Shown here piece by piece: positions 18,501-26,358 of a stretch of DNA of 64,000 nt; within the stretch, counting starts at the first letter, position 1, and every line of letters begins with the position of its first letter. The position numbers were made by a program, and so were the translations under genes. Origin of the DNA: Paenarthrobacter ureafaciens (GTDB lineage: Bacteria; Actinomycetota; Actinomycetes; Actinomycetales; Micrococcaceae); the NCBI RefSeq assembly GCF_004028095.1, contig NZ_SBHM01000006.1:496001-560000 (forward strand). The letters run 5' to 3'. A model generated the notes under the pieces. The model was not told the DNA's origin. It worked only from the letters and a program-made list of their open reading frames with translations, and made no database searches.

Positions 18501-19569
18501 GGGCAAAGTGCTGGGCGAGGGCAAAAACCTTGCCCAACTGCAGGAGACCCTGGCGCCGGCAACCCGGCGTGCCATCGCAGAATCACTTGGAGCCACGCCC
18601 GCCAGCACCCGCAAAGCGAAGGTGCCGGAGACGCCGCTGGAGAACACCCCGCACGGCAATCATGCAGGGGCAGGTGCGGCCGCCGGTGACGGAGTAGTTG
18701 CCGAGCGTTCGGGTATCACCGAGTGGGACTTCGGAACCGTTGAACGGCAGGTCACCCGCACCGTCAAAGGCCACGCAGTGACCGGCTTCCCGGCAGTGGT
18801 GGACGAGGGAAAGTCGGTGGCCTTGCGGGTGTTCCAAACCCGGCAGGAACAGGAAGCTGCCATGCGTGGCGGCGTCATCCGGCTCCTGGCACTGCGCATC
18901 CCGTCCCCGGACCGATACGTGCTGGAGCACCTCAGCAACACCGAGAAGTTGACGTTCAGCCAAAACCCGCATGGTTCCGTGAGTGCGCTGATCGCCGACT
19001 GCGCCCTGGCCGCCATTGACAAGCTGACTCCCGCGGAACTTCCGTGGGACCGAACTGCTTTCGATGCCTTGTACGAACTGGTCCGCGCGGAACTGATCGA
19101 TACCGTCTTCACGGTGACGGCCGTCGTCGAACGCATCCTCTCCAGTACCCGCAGGATCCAGAAGCAGCTTAAGGCCAGTACCAGCCTGCCGTTGATCAGC
19201 GCGCTCAACGACATGAAGAGCCAACTGGAGCAGTTGGTCTACCCCGGCTTTGTGGCACAGACGGGCTACGCCCAGCTGAGCCAGCTGCCCCGCTACCTGC
19301 AGGCCATGGAGAAGCGGTTGGACAAGCTGCCCGGCAATGTGCAGCGCGATGCCCTCAACATGGCAGTCATCCAAGGCCTCGAGGACGATTACGACGACGC
19401 CGTGGCGGCATTGACGCCCGGCCGTCGGGTGGGGCCGGAGTTAACCCGGGTGCGCTGGATGATCGAGGAGCTGAGGGTGAGCCTGTTCGCCGTGGAATTG
19501 GGGACCGCCTACTCGGTCTCCGAGAAACGGATCCGGACGGTCCTGAACCAGGCCCTGGCACCGGCCTAG
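15586..19569 (+). CDS. hrpA: ATP-dependent RNA helicase HrpA
   Basis: DEAH-box helicase of 1327 residues, full length for HrpA. Walker A GETGSGKTTQIP (about 36-47), DEAH in IIIDEAHERSLN (about 130), SAT in TSATIDPERF (about 162), helicase C motif ASANQRSGRCGR (about 345), an acidic insert EESDDELEEDRD (about 211-222), then HA2, OB and the C-terminal DUF3418 region. Resolves RNA structures and, in E. coli, rescues stalled or collided ribosomes. The ATG lies 10 nt after TAGACT, without a clear ribosome site, so initiation may be near-leaderless or coupled to the WYL gene. Confidence 0.96.
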   Translation: MTIHISYPAELPVSERREDLMAAIAANQVTIIAGETGSGKTTQIPKMCLELGLGEQGLIGHTQPRRLAARTVAERIASELGVEIGQEVGFQVRFTGEVSAATKVKLMTDGILLAEIQRDKLLRKYSTIIIDEAHERSLNIDFILGYLKRILPQRPDLKVIITSATIDPERFASHFGTDTAPAPIIEVSGRTYPVEIRYRPLSQPANPDAEESDDELEEDRDPLDAVCDAVDELAQEAPGDILVFFSGEREIRDAAEAINGRIQSNRRLAGTEVLPLYARLSLQEQHRVFNPGGKRRIILATNVAETSLTVPGIKYVIDTGTARVSRYSHRTKVQRLPIERVSQASANQRSGRCGRVSEGIAIRLYSEEDFESRPQFTDPEILRTNLAAVILQMTAMGVARSPKDVENFPFVEPPESRAINDGVTLLRELGALSVAKPEGPAAPSAGKQGKNRGGRGPGRDGGGLTAIGQKLAQLPVDPRLGRMIVEAGKRGCVREVMILAAALTIQDPRERPTDKQQLAAEKHARFRDENSDFTGYLNLWNYVQEKQRELSSTQFRRLCRTEFINYLRVREWQDLFTQLRQLAKPLGITLDTKREADPVGHHDDIHISLLSGLLSHIGVLDERKREYAGARGTRFAIFPGSALFKKSPAFVMAAELVETSRLWARVAAKFDPLWAELVAPHLVKRSYSEPHWSSRQGAVLAHEKVTLYGVPIIPDRRVNYGRIDRELSRELFIRHALVEGEWRTHHKFFHRNRALLQEVEELETRMRRRDILVDDQTLFEFYDARVGPDVVSERHFDKWWKEARQADPALLDFDESLLMNEDAEGLDESAYPKVWRHKGFELPLSYEFHPVAPGSAPNPSDGVTAEVPVLFLNQMDDAPFRWQIPGQRVDLVTALIKSLPKQIRKNFVPAPDVARQATAALEKDFDPATDELEPSLELVLRRLRGHIIPPGSWNWDAVPQHLRVSFKVVDSRGKVLGEGKNLAQLQETLAPATRRAIAESLGATPASTRKAKVPETPLENTPHGNHAGAGAAAGDGVVAERSGITEWDFGTVERQVTRTVKGHAVTGFPAVVDEGKSVALRVFQTRQEQEAAMRGGVIRLLALRIPSPDRYVLEHLSNTEKLTFSQNPHGSVSALIADCALAAIDKLTPAELPWDRTAFDALYELVRAELIDTVFTVTAVVERILSSTRRIQKQLKASTSLPLISALNDMKSQLEQLVYPGFVAQTGYAQLSQLPRYLQAMEKRLDKLPGNVQRDALNMAVIQGLEDDYDDAVAALTPGRRVGPELTRVRWMIEELRVSLFAVELGTAYSVSEKRIRTVLNQALAPA

Positions 19570-19578
19570 CCGCCGGAC

Positions 19579-20007
19579 TCAGTCCTCCGGCACGAACCCG
19601 GCATGGCCGGCAGAACGGAGTGCCGCCCGAAGCTTCACGGCTGTTGCGTCCATGACCGCCGGATCCGGGTTGTGGTCCACATTGTGCACCTCGAAGTCGG
19701 CCATCGAATATGCCGGCCAGACGTGGACGTGCAGGTGGTCCACTTCAAAGCCCTCCATGAGCACGCCTACACGCTTGGCGTCGTAGAGGTCTTCCTGGAC
19801 CTTGCCGATCTTCTGGGCCACGTCCATGACCTTGCCCAGCAGTTCGGGGCTTGCATGGGTCCACGAATCCACTTCTTCCCGCGGTACCACCAGGGTGTGG
19901 CCGGGGGTGATGGGCGCGATGGTCAGGAAGGCAACTACGTCACTGTCCTTCCACACGAAACGCCCGGGGATTTCTCCGTTGATGATCCTGGTGAACAGCG
20001 TGCTCAT
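19579..20007 (-). CDS. HIT-family nucleotide hydrolase
   Basis: 142 residues. Histidine triad HLHVHVWP (about 94-101) preceded by PGHTLVVPREEVDSW, the HIT fold for nucleotide phosphoramidase or Ap4A-type hydrolysis. Its ATG overlaps the end of the alcohol dehydrogenase by 4 nt (ATGA), so the genes are coupled. Substrate not identifiable. Convergent with hrpA, 9 nt apart. Confidence 0.93.
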   Translation of the reverse strand: MSTLFTRIINGEIPGRFVWKDSDVVAFLTIAPITPGHTLVVPREEVDSWTHASPELLGKVMDVAQKIGKVQEDLYDAKRVGVLMEGFEVDHLHVHVWPAYSMADFEVHNVDHNPDPAVMDATAVKLRAALRSAGHAGFVPED

Positions 20008-21158
20008 GCGTCAGCCCTTTCCGATGGTTCCTGAAGAGTGGAGGTGTCCAGGACAAAACGGTATTTCACGTCGCCGGCCACCATGCGGTCGTATGCCTGG
20101 TTGAGTCCGGTGGCTTCAACGATCTCGATGTCACTGGCCACGCCATGCTCGGCGCAGAAATCGAGCATCTCCTGGGTTTCCGCGATGCCCCCGATGAGGG
20201 ATCCCGCGTAGGCGAGGCGCCGGCGGATGAGCTGGCCGGGGCTGACGGGAGGCATGTCCTCAGCCGGCAGGCCCAGCTGGAACAGTGCTCCCTCCAAGCG
20301 CAGGGTGCGGAAATAGGGATTGAGGTCGTGCGGGGCCGCGACGGTGTCGATGATGACGTCGATGCTCCTGTCGGCGGCCTCCATTGCCTCCGGGTCCTTC
20401 GAAAGCACCACACGGTCCGCCCCGAGTTCACGGGCGGCCTCGAATTTGGATTCCGAGGTGGTGAACACGGTGACCTCGGCGCCCATGGCCTTGGCGATCT
20501 TGACGGCCATGTGCCCCAATCCGCCAAGCCCTACGACGCCGACGGAATCGCCCTCTTCCACCTCGAAGTATCGCAAGGGCGAGTAGGTGGTGATGCCGGC
20601 GCACAGCAAGGGGGCGGCTGCGGCGGGGTCGAGCGCCTCGGGAATGCGGAGCACGAAGCGGCGGTCAACCACTACCAGTGTTGAGTATCCGCCTTGCGTC
20701 ACGGCATCGCCGTTGCGGGGATCCTTCGCACCGTAAGTGCCCACGTTGCCGCGTTCGCAATACTGTTCAAGGCCCTCAAGGCAGCTTTCGCATTCCCGGC
20801 AGGAGTCCACGAGGCAGCCAACGCCCACACGGTCGCCGGGAGCGAAATCAGCCACGGCGGAACCCACCCGGGTCACCCGGCCAACAATTTCGTGGCCTGG
20901 TACCAACGGGTAGTGCGGCACCCGCCATTCGGCGCGGGTGGCGTGGACGTCGGAATGGCAGAGGCCGCAGAACTCAATGGCGATCTCGACATCGTCGTCC
21001 TTGGGCGCCCGCCTGGCAACGGTCAGGGGTACCAATCCGCTCTCCGGCGAGGTAGCCCCGTACGCGGCTGCCAGGGCCCCGCCTACCGGCGCGGCCCCGC
21101 TTTCCTCGACGGTGATCGGCTTGGCAAGGGGCGGGGGTACAGGTCGTCCAGGGGTCAT
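20004..21158 (-). CDS. Zinc-dependent NAD(P) alcohol dehydrogenase (YahK/CAD-like)
   Basis: 384 residues. Catalytic zinc ligands in FCGLCHSDVH and PGHEIVG, structural zinc cysteines in DSCRECESCLEGLEQYC, Rossmann loop VGLGGLGHMAVKIAKAMG. This is the cinnamyl-alcohol-dehydrogenase/YahK branch, usually NADPH-dependent aldehyde reductases of broad range. N-terminal extension of about 35 residues before AAAYGATSPESGL. The start overlaps the sseA stop by 4 nt. In an operon sseA-adh-HIT. The natural aldehyde is unknown. Confidence 0.93.
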   Translation of the reverse strand: MTPGRPVPPPLAKPITVEESGAAPVGGALAAAYGATSPESGLVPLTVARRAPKDDDVEIAIEFCGLCHSDVHATRAEWRVPHYPLVPGHEIVGRVTRVGSAVADFAPGDRVGVGCLVDSCRECESCLEGLEQYCERGNVGTYGAKDPRNGDAVTQGGYSTLVVVDRRFVLRIPEALDPAAAAPLLCAGITTYSPLRYFEVEEGDSVGVVGLGGLGHMAVKIAKAMGAEVTVFTTSESKFEAARELGADRVVLSKDPEAMEAADRSIDVIIDTVAAPHDLNPYFRTLRLEGALFQLGLPAEDMPPVSPGQLIRRRLAYAGSLIGGIAETQEMLDFCAEHGVASDIEIVEATGLNQAYDRMVAGDVKYRFVLDTSTLQEPSERADA

Positions 21159-22048
21159 GGTTCGACGCTACTCCCGGAAACGCGGCTAGTGCCACTTGGG
21201 CCCGCTCCGTCGAAGGGCTCGGCGCCCACTGCCACGGGATTCGCTCCGTTATTGGACCACTGGGAGAACGAGCCGGGGAACAGGGCTGCCTCGAAGCCGG
21301 CGATGCCCAGTGCCGCTATTTCGTGCGCTGCCGTCACCCCGGAACCGCAGTAGACGGCAACCTTCGCGCCCTCGGTGACACCCAGGCTGCCGAAGCGTCG
21401 CCGCAGTTCCCCGGCCGGCAGGAAGCGTCCGGCGTCGTCCACGTTGGCGGTGGTTGGTGCGCTGACAGCGCCGGGAATGTGCCCTGCCCGCGGATCGATC
21501 GGCTCAACCTCGCCCCGGTAGCGTTCACTGGCGCGGGCATCGAGGAGAATCCGGTCACCGTGCCACGCCGCGGCCTCACGCTCGGAGATGGTGGGCAAGA
21601 GGCCCTCGCCCAAAGAGACGTTTCCGACGGCGGCGGACACCTCGCCTGTCTCCTCCGGGTAACCTGCCGCGCGCCAGGCGGCCAGTCCGCCGTCGAGCAG
21701 GTACACCTCCTCAAGGCCCGCATTCCGCAGCATCCACCAAGCGCGCGCCGCCGCCATGCTGCCGCTGTTGTCGTACGCGACCACTGTGTCGCCGTCGTTG
21801 ATTCCCCAGCTGCGGGCAGCTTCCTGGAAGCGGGCCGTGGACGGAAGGGGGTGCCGGCCCCGGTCCGGCTTCGCGTGGTCGGCCAACTGGGACGGGAGGT
21901 CCACGAAGACAGCTCCGGGCAGGTGCCCGGACAGATATTCCTCATGCCCGTCGGTCCGGCCCAGCACCCAGCGCACGTCCAGCAGCACAAGCCGCTCCCC
22001 CGCCGCGAGTCGTCTGTTCACTTCGGCTGCGTCCATGAGGATGGCCAT
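21155..22048 (-). CDS. sseA: 3-mercaptopyruvate/thiosulfate sulfurtransferase
   Basis: 297 residues, two rhodanese domains. The second holds the active-site loop with the persulfide Cys in YCGSGVTA; the first carries the inactive loop and the RDG-like segments LDVRWVLG and SGHLPGAVFVDL. Transfers sulfur from mercaptopyruvate or thiosulfate to thiophilic acceptors. ATG 22048 is chosen because AGGGAGAAC precedes it. Divergent from a Cds1-like cysteine desulfhydrase across about 107 nt, so the two may form a cysteine/sulfide-handling unit. Confidence 0.92.
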   Translation of the reverse strand: MAILMDAAEVNRRLAAGERLVLLDVRWVLGRTDGHEEYLSGHLPGAVFVDLPSQLADHAKPDRGRHPLPSTARFQEAARSWGINDGDTVVAYDNSGSMAAARAWWMLRNAGLEEVYLLDGGLAAWRAAGYPEETGEVSAAVGNVSLGEGLLPTISEREAAAWHGDRILLDARASERYRGEVEPIDPRAGHIPGAVSAPTTANVDDAGRFLPAGELRRRFGSLGVTEGAKVAVYCGSGVTAAHEIAALGIAGFEAALFPGSFSQWSNNGANPVAVGAEPFDGAGPSGTSRVSGSSVEP

Positions 22049-22089
22049 CAGTTCTCCCTTGCTTGCGTCCTTGCCGTTGCTCCGCACCC

Positions 22090-22114
22090 AGCCTAGTGCG
22101 GCAGCCCGGCTGCC
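22090..22114 (-). promoter_or_regulatory. sseA promoter with a 15-bp palindrome
   Basis: TAGGCT on the minus strand (22095-22090) is the likely -10 of sseA. A perfect 7-1-7 palindrome GGCAGCCCGGCTGCC lies at 22100-22114, covering the spacer toward -35, a usual place for a repressor. Function inferred. Confidence 0.4.
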
Positions 22115-22143
22115 TCCTTCCAGAGCCTGCCGGGCCGCGCCGG

Positions 22144-22149
22144 TAGTCT
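22144..22149 (+). promoter_or_regulatory. -10 box of the Cds1-like gene
   Basis: TAGTCT, then TGTCCG, then the GTG start. Exact 6-nt spacing, no Shine-Dalgarno: leaderless arrangement. Confidence 0.55.
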
Positions 22150-22155
22150 TGTCCG

Positions 22156-23238
22156 GTGAGCAATTCAGGCATTCAGGACAGGGCATGGGCCCACGAGGCC
22201 ATCCGGAAGATCGAGGCGGAGAACAACCGCTCCGCGGACACCCACCTCTACGCGGTGCCGCTCCCCGAACACTGGGGCGTGGACCTCTATCTCAAAGATG
22301 AATCCACGCACCGCTCCGGCAGCCTGAAGCACCGCCTGGCACGCTCGCTGTTCCTCTATGGCTTGGTCAATGGCTGGATCACCGAGGGAACCACCATCGT
22401 CGAAGCATCCAGCGGAAGCACCGCCGTGTCCGAGGCATACTTCGCGCGCCTGATCGGCCTGCCCTTCATCGCCGTCATGACTAAAACCACCAGTCCGGAG
22501 AAGATCGCGTTGATCGAAGATTTCGGGGGTGCCTGCCTGTTGGTGGATCACGCCTCGGAAGTCTACGCAGTGGCCGAGGAGACCGCCCGCACCTCCGGCG
22601 GCTACTACATGGACCAGTTCACCTTCGCCGAGCGGGCCACGGACTGGCGCGGCAACAACAACATCGCCGAATCGATCTTCCAGCAGCTGGCGCTGGAACG
22701 GCACCCCGTGCCTGAATGGATCGTGGTGGGCGCCGGCACGGGAGGAACCAGTGCGACGATCGGCCGCTACCTCCGCTATAACCGGCACAGCACACGGCTT
22801 GCCGTGGTGGATCCGGAGAATTCGGCGTTCTACCCTGCCTGGCTCGACGGGGACTGCGGATCCGCCAGCGGGCTGCCCTCACGGATCGAAGGAATCGGAC
22901 GTCCGCGCGCGGAACCCAGCTTTGTTCCGGCGGTGATCGACCACATGATCCAAGTACCGGATGCCGCTTCGATTGCCGCCATGCGGCATCTGGCGAAGCT
23001 CGCAGGCCTTCATGCCGGGCCATCCACGGGAACCAACCTGTGGGGGGTCTGGCAGCTGATCGCCGGGATGGTCGCCGAGGGACGGCGCGGCAGCATCGTG
23101 TCATTGATGTGCGACTCAGGTGAGCGGTACGCGGGCAGCTATTACGACGCCGGCTGGCTGGCACGGCAGGGCCTGGAACCTGCCGGTTATGAGCAGGTGC
23201 TGGACAACTTTATCGACACCGGGACGTGGAACGGCTAA
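22156..23238 (+). CDS. PLP-dependent cysteine synthase family protein, Cds1-like cysteine desulfhydrase
   Basis: 360 residues. PLP lysine in [14 protein letters not shown] (about residue 55), substrate loop [15 protein letters not shown], phosphate loop [16 protein letters not shown]. The sequence GSLKH and the overall length match the branch called Cds1 in mycobacteria, which releases H2S from cysteine, rather than CysK or CysM. A role in sulfide or cysteine balance fits the divergent sulfurtransferase gene. Leaderless start at GTG 22156. Its last 4 nt overlap the convergent MBL-fold gene. Assignment against CysK-like synthases is by recall and not proven. Confidence 0.85.
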   Translation: MSNSGIQDRAWAHEAIRKIEAENNRSADTHLYAVPLPEHWGVDLYLKDESTHRSGSLKHRLARSLFLYGLVNGWITEGTTIVEASSGSTAVSEAYFARLIGLPFIAVMTKTTSPEKIALIEDFGGACLLVDHASEVYAVAEETARTSGGYYMDQFTFAERATDWRGNNNIAESIFQQLALERHPVPEWIVVGAGTGGTSATIGRYLRYNRHSTRLAVVDPENSAFYPAWLDGDCGSASGLPSRIEGIGRPRAEPSFVPAVIDHMIQVPDAASIAAMRHLAKLAGLHAGPSTGTNLWGVWQLIAGMVAEGRRGSIVSLMCDSGERYAGSYYDAGWLARQGLEPAGYEQVLDNFIDTGTWNG

Positions 23239-23906
23239 ATCTCCACGGTCTGCCGGGGCGCGAGGCTGGAATACGTCGTGCCGTAGCGGGCGCCAAACCG
23301 TGTCACATGCCCCTCCACCAAGCCACGGCCCACCTCATTGAGCAACCCGTCATGGACCGGGTAGGCCTGCGGGGCCCGGACGGAGATGACAAAGTCCACC
23401 ACCTCGCCCACCTTCGACCACGGAGCGTGGATCGGAACGAGGAGGGTTTTGACCTGGATGCCGTCCGGCACCACGAAGGAATCACCGGGGTGGAACACAT
23501 TGCCGTCAATGAGGTAGCCGATGTTGGCCACCACGGGGATCTGCCCGTGGATCAGGGCATGCTGCCCCCCGAATGTCTTGACATCAAACCCGGCAATGTC
23601 CACAGCCGAGCCCGGGTCCACGGCCCGAACGCGCTCCTCTACGGAGTCAACCGATGCCTCAGCGGCTGCCTTGGTGAGGGTCCGCGCCACCCCCTCCGGT
23701 GCATGGACCACCAGGCGTTCGTTCATCGTCAGCGCCTCCAACAGCACGGCCTGGTCGATGTGGTCCGGGTGTTCGTGGGTGACCAGTACGGCCTGCGCGC
23801 CTTCCAAGGCCTCCTTCGATTCCGAATAAATACCGGGATCGATGACCAGGACGTTCCCGTCTTTCTCCAGGCGGACACAGGCGTGGGTGTACTTGGTGAG
23901 CTTCAT
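23235..23906 (-). CDS. MBL-fold metallo-hydrolase
   Basis: 223 residues from ATG 23906. Metal-binding signature THEHPDHID (about 43-51), later GQHALIH, HPGDSF and [11 protein letters not shown], matching the UPF0173-like branch of beta-lactamase-fold hydrolases. The ATG lies exactly 6 nt downstream of TAGGCT, so the adjacent upstream GTG is less likely to be used. Converges onto and overlaps the Cds1-like gene by 4 nt. Substrate unknown. Confidence 0.88.
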   Translation of the reverse strand: MKLTKYTHACVRLEKDGNVLVIDPGIYSESKEALEGAQAVLVTHEHPDHIDQAVLLEALTMNERLVVHAPEGVARTLTKAAAEASVDSVEERVRAVDPGSAVDIAGFDVKTFGGQHALIHGQIPVVANIGYLIDGNVFHPGDSFVVPDGIQVKTLLVPIHAPWSKVGEVVDFVISVRAPQAYPVHDGLLNEVGRGLVEGHVTRFGARYGTTYSSLAPRQTVEI

Positions 23907-23912
23907 GGTCAC

Positions 23913-23918
23913 AGCCTA
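23913..23918 (-). promoter_or_regulatory. -10 box of the MBL hydrolase
   Basis: TAGGCT on the minus strand, 6 nt before ATG 23906. Leaderless geometry. Confidence 0.5.
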
Positions 23919-23998
23919 GGGGCGGCCGTAGAACGATTCCAAGCACCCCCTGCGGTAAAATCAGGGTTGGCCAGCACCCCAGGGAAGTGAGTTTTTCA

Positions 23999-24466
23999 AT
24001 GCCACAGGGCACCCAATCCGCCACCGGTGGCAGGTCAACACCCACTACCGGGGGCGTCAAGGAACAACGTGTCACCAAGCAGCGACTCGCCGTCAGCGCC
24101 GCCTTGGATGAACTGGATGACTTCGTCAGCACGCAGGAGCTGTACCGGCTGCTCCAAAACAAGGGCATCTCGGTATCGCTGGCCACGGCCTACCGGATCC
24201 TGCAGTCGCTGGCAGACGACGGCCTGATCGACGTGCTCCGTAATGGCGACGGCGAGGCCGTATACCGGCGCTGCGCCGTTACCGGCCACCATCACCATCT
24301 GCTGTGCCGCAACTGCGGCAAGGCCGTGGAGGTGGAGGCTCCCGCCGTGGAGACCTGGGCCGCCAGGACCGCGGCGGAACACGGGTTCACCGAAGTGGCG
24401 CACACCGTGGAGATTTTCGGGCTCTGCCCGGAATGCACGGCCCGGAAGGCCGCCGGGACACTCTAG
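23999..24466 (+). CDS. zur: Fur-family regulator, probable zinc uptake regulator Zur
   Basis: 155 residues. Winged helix (about 15-80; STQELYRLLQNKGISVSLAT) then a dimer domain with HHHH at GHHHHLLC and two structural-zinc pairs CRNC and CPEC. Represses zinc importers when zinc is bound. The start ATG 23999 has AGGGAAG 11 nt upstream; a GTG 12 nt earlier would have almost no spacing. A TAAAAT -10 candidate is at 23956-23961. Convergent with a ZnuABC-type operon whose promoter contains a Zur-like palindrome, so the two probably form one circuit. Confidence 0.92.
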   Translation: MPQGTQSATGGRSTPTTGGVKEQRVTKQRLAVSAALDELDDFVSTQELYRLLQNKGISVSLATAYRILQSLADDGLIDVLRNGDGEAVYRRCAVTGHHHHLLCRNCGKAVEVEAPAVETWAARTAAEHGFTEVAHTVEIFGLCPECTARKAAGTL

Positions 24467-24535
24467 TCCGGCGGGACACTCCAGTCCGGCGGGTCACTAC
24501 GCGGCTGCCGGGACACTCCAGTCCGGCGGGAAACT
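24455..24535. repeat. Tandem 18-bp repeats between zur and znuB
   Basis: Copies of GGGACACTCCAGTCCGGC at 24455-24472 (one change), 24473-24490 and 24510-24527, with a degenerate copy at 24491-24509. The zur stop codon lies inside the first copy. GCCGG/CCGGC around each unit can form small hairpins, so the array may act as a terminator between the convergent genes. Confidence 0.75.
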
Positions 24536-24539
24536 GTAC

Positions 24540-25430
24540 CTAGACGGCGCGTGCAGGCTGGTCCCGCGACACCCTGCCGTTGAGGCCGCGGTTGGCCCGG
24601 ACCCGGCCGATCACCCGGCACACCACGTAGATCAGGAATGACAAGGTTGTGACGTAAGGGCTGATGGGGATGCGGCTGCCCAGCGCCAGGAGAATTCCGC
24701 CCACCGTGGCCGTGAGTGCGAAGAGGACACTCAGGAGGACAATCAGCTTGGGCGACGTCGTTACCCTCAGCGCTGCGGCCGCCGGCGTAATCAGCAGGGC
24801 CAGCACCAGCAAGGCTCCCACGATCTGGATGGACAGTGCCACGGTGATGCCCAACAACACCATGAAGCCGATGGCGAGCCCGCGCACCGGGACTCCGCGG
24901 GCCTCTGCCATTTCAGGATCCACGCTCGCAAAGCCCAGGGGACGCCAGATCAGAACCAGGGCAGCCATGACCACAACCGCCGTTCCCGCCAGGGTCTGGA
25001 GCTGGACGGTATCCACGGACACTATCTGGCCCGTGAGCAGTCCGAACTTGTTGGCGGCACGTCCCTCATAGAGGGCCAGGAAAAGAATTCCCAGGCCCAG
25101 GCCGAACGGCATGATGACGCCGATGGTCGAGTTTTTGTCCCTGGCCCTGACGCCCAAGAAGCCCAGTAGAACCGCCGCTGCCACCGAGCCCACCAGGGAG
25201 CCCAGGATGATGTCGGCTCCGATGAGCAACGCAAAAGCAGCACCGGCAAAGGACAACTCCGAAATGCCGTGGACCGCGAAGGCGAGATCGCGCTTCATCA
25301 CGAACGTGCCCACCAGGCCGCCGAGCAGGCCCAGGACCGCTCCGGCCCAGATGGAGTTCTGGACCAGTGCCAGCAGTTCGCCGTAATTCTCGAAATTGAA
25401 GATGGTCTGCAGGATGCCATCGAGGTCCAT
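24540..25430 (-). CDS. znuB: Zinc/metal ABC transporter permease
   Basis: 296 residues, 8 or so transmembrane helices, ABC-3 family. Starts at ATG 25430, overlapping the ATPase stop by one base (TGATG). Conserved segments GLLGGLVGTFVMKRDLAF near the N-terminus and LLITPAAAALRVT near the C-terminus. Basic cytoplasmic tail ends RVSRDQPARAV. Final gene of znuA-znuC-znuB on the minus strand, convergent with zur. Confidence 0.93.
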   Translation of the reverse strand: MDLDGILQTIFNFENYGELLALVQNSIWAGAVLGLLGGLVGTFVMKRDLAFAVHGISELSFAGAAFALLIGADIILGSLVGSVAAAVLLGFLGVRARDKNSTIGVIMPFGLGLGILFLALYEGRAANKFGLLTGQIVSVDTVQLQTLAGTAVVVMAALVLIWRPLGFASVDPEMAEARGVPVRGLAIGFMVLLGITVALSIQIVGALLVLALLITPAAAALRVTTSPKLIVLLSVLFALTATVGGILLALGSRIPISPYVTTLSFLIYVVCRVIGRVRANRGLNGRVSRDQPARAV

Positions 25431-26263
25431 CAGAACTCCTCCCCGGCAGCTGTGTGCGCATCGTCGTGGAAGTGCGTGGTGGCGTCCGGAAGCCCGACGA
25501 CGACGAATCTGCCGTTGGTCTGGATGACCTCCACGTGGCTGTTGTACAGATCGGAGAGCACGTCGGTTGTCATGACTTCCTGCGGGGTGCCTACGCGGAA
25601 ACGTCCACCGGCCAGGTAGAGGACACGATCCACGTAGTCGATCACGGGGTTGATTTCGTGCGTCACGAACACCACGGCGCTGTTCCTCTTGTGGCACTGC
25701 TCATTAATAAGGGCACTCACGCCCTGCTGGTGGTTCAGGTCCAGCGAGAGCAGCGGCTCATCACACAGCAGCACAGCGGGATCGGTGGCCAGCGCCTGGG
25801 CAACGCGCAGGCGCTGCTGCTCCCCGCCGGACAATTGCCCCACGGGGACCTTGGCGTAGTCGGAGGCCCCGACGAGTTCCAGCAGTTCATCAACGCGCCG
25901 ATTGACTTTTCCGGAGCCCAGCCGGACTCCCCAGCGGTGGCCGTCGATGCCCAGGGCTACCAGGTCCCTGGCACGTAGCGGGGTATCGGCAGCAAAAGAT
26001 TTTTGCTGCGGAATGTACCCGATGGTGCGGCTCCCGCGCTCCACGGGGCGTCCGCCAAGGGTCACCGTTCCGGACTGCAGTTCCTGGAGTCCGAGGAGGA
26101 CCTTGAGGAAGCTGGTCTTACCGCTTCCGTTCGGCCCCAGGACCGCGAAGAACTCGCCGGGGCTGATGTCGAGGTCAAGGCCCTTCCAGAGTGTCCGCTT
26201 GCCGAACTGAAGGCTCGCTTCGCGGAGGCTCACTACCGGTGTCAAAAGTTGTCCTCGATCCAT
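25430..26263 (-). CDS. znuC: Zinc/metal ABC transporter ATP-binding protein
   Basis: About 277 residues. Walker A GPNGSGKT, signature [15 protein letters not shown], Walker B VLLCDEPL followed by LSLDLN, H-loop VTHEIN. ATG 26263 (MDRGQLLTPVVS) is chosen for an AGGA 5 nt upstream; in-frame ATG 26269 and TTG 26284 are alternatives. A small hairpin CTGTCC/GGACAG at 26319-26335 lies between znuA and this gene. Energizes uptake by the permease it overlaps. Confidence 0.92.
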   Translation of the reverse strand: MDRGQLLTPVVSLREASLQFGKRTLWKGLDLDISPGEFFAVLGPNGSGKTSFLKVLLGLQELQSGTVTLGGRPVERGSRTIGYIPQQKSFAADTPLRARDLVALGIDGHRWGVRLGSGKVNRRVDELLELVGASDYAKVPVGQLSGGEQQRLRVAQALATDPAVLLCDEPLLSLDLNHQQGVSALINEQCHKRNSAVVFVTHEINPVIDYVDRVLYLAGGRFRVGTPQEVMTTDVLSDLYNSHVEVIQTNGRFVVVGLPDATTHFHDDAHTAAGEEF

Positions 26264-26358
26264 GCGCATCCTGGGTGGGCGCAACTCAGTCAGTGGTGGG
26301 CAGTTTGCCTGGCGGCATCTGTCCTGGACGGACAGCCACCTGATTATCTTAGGCGATG

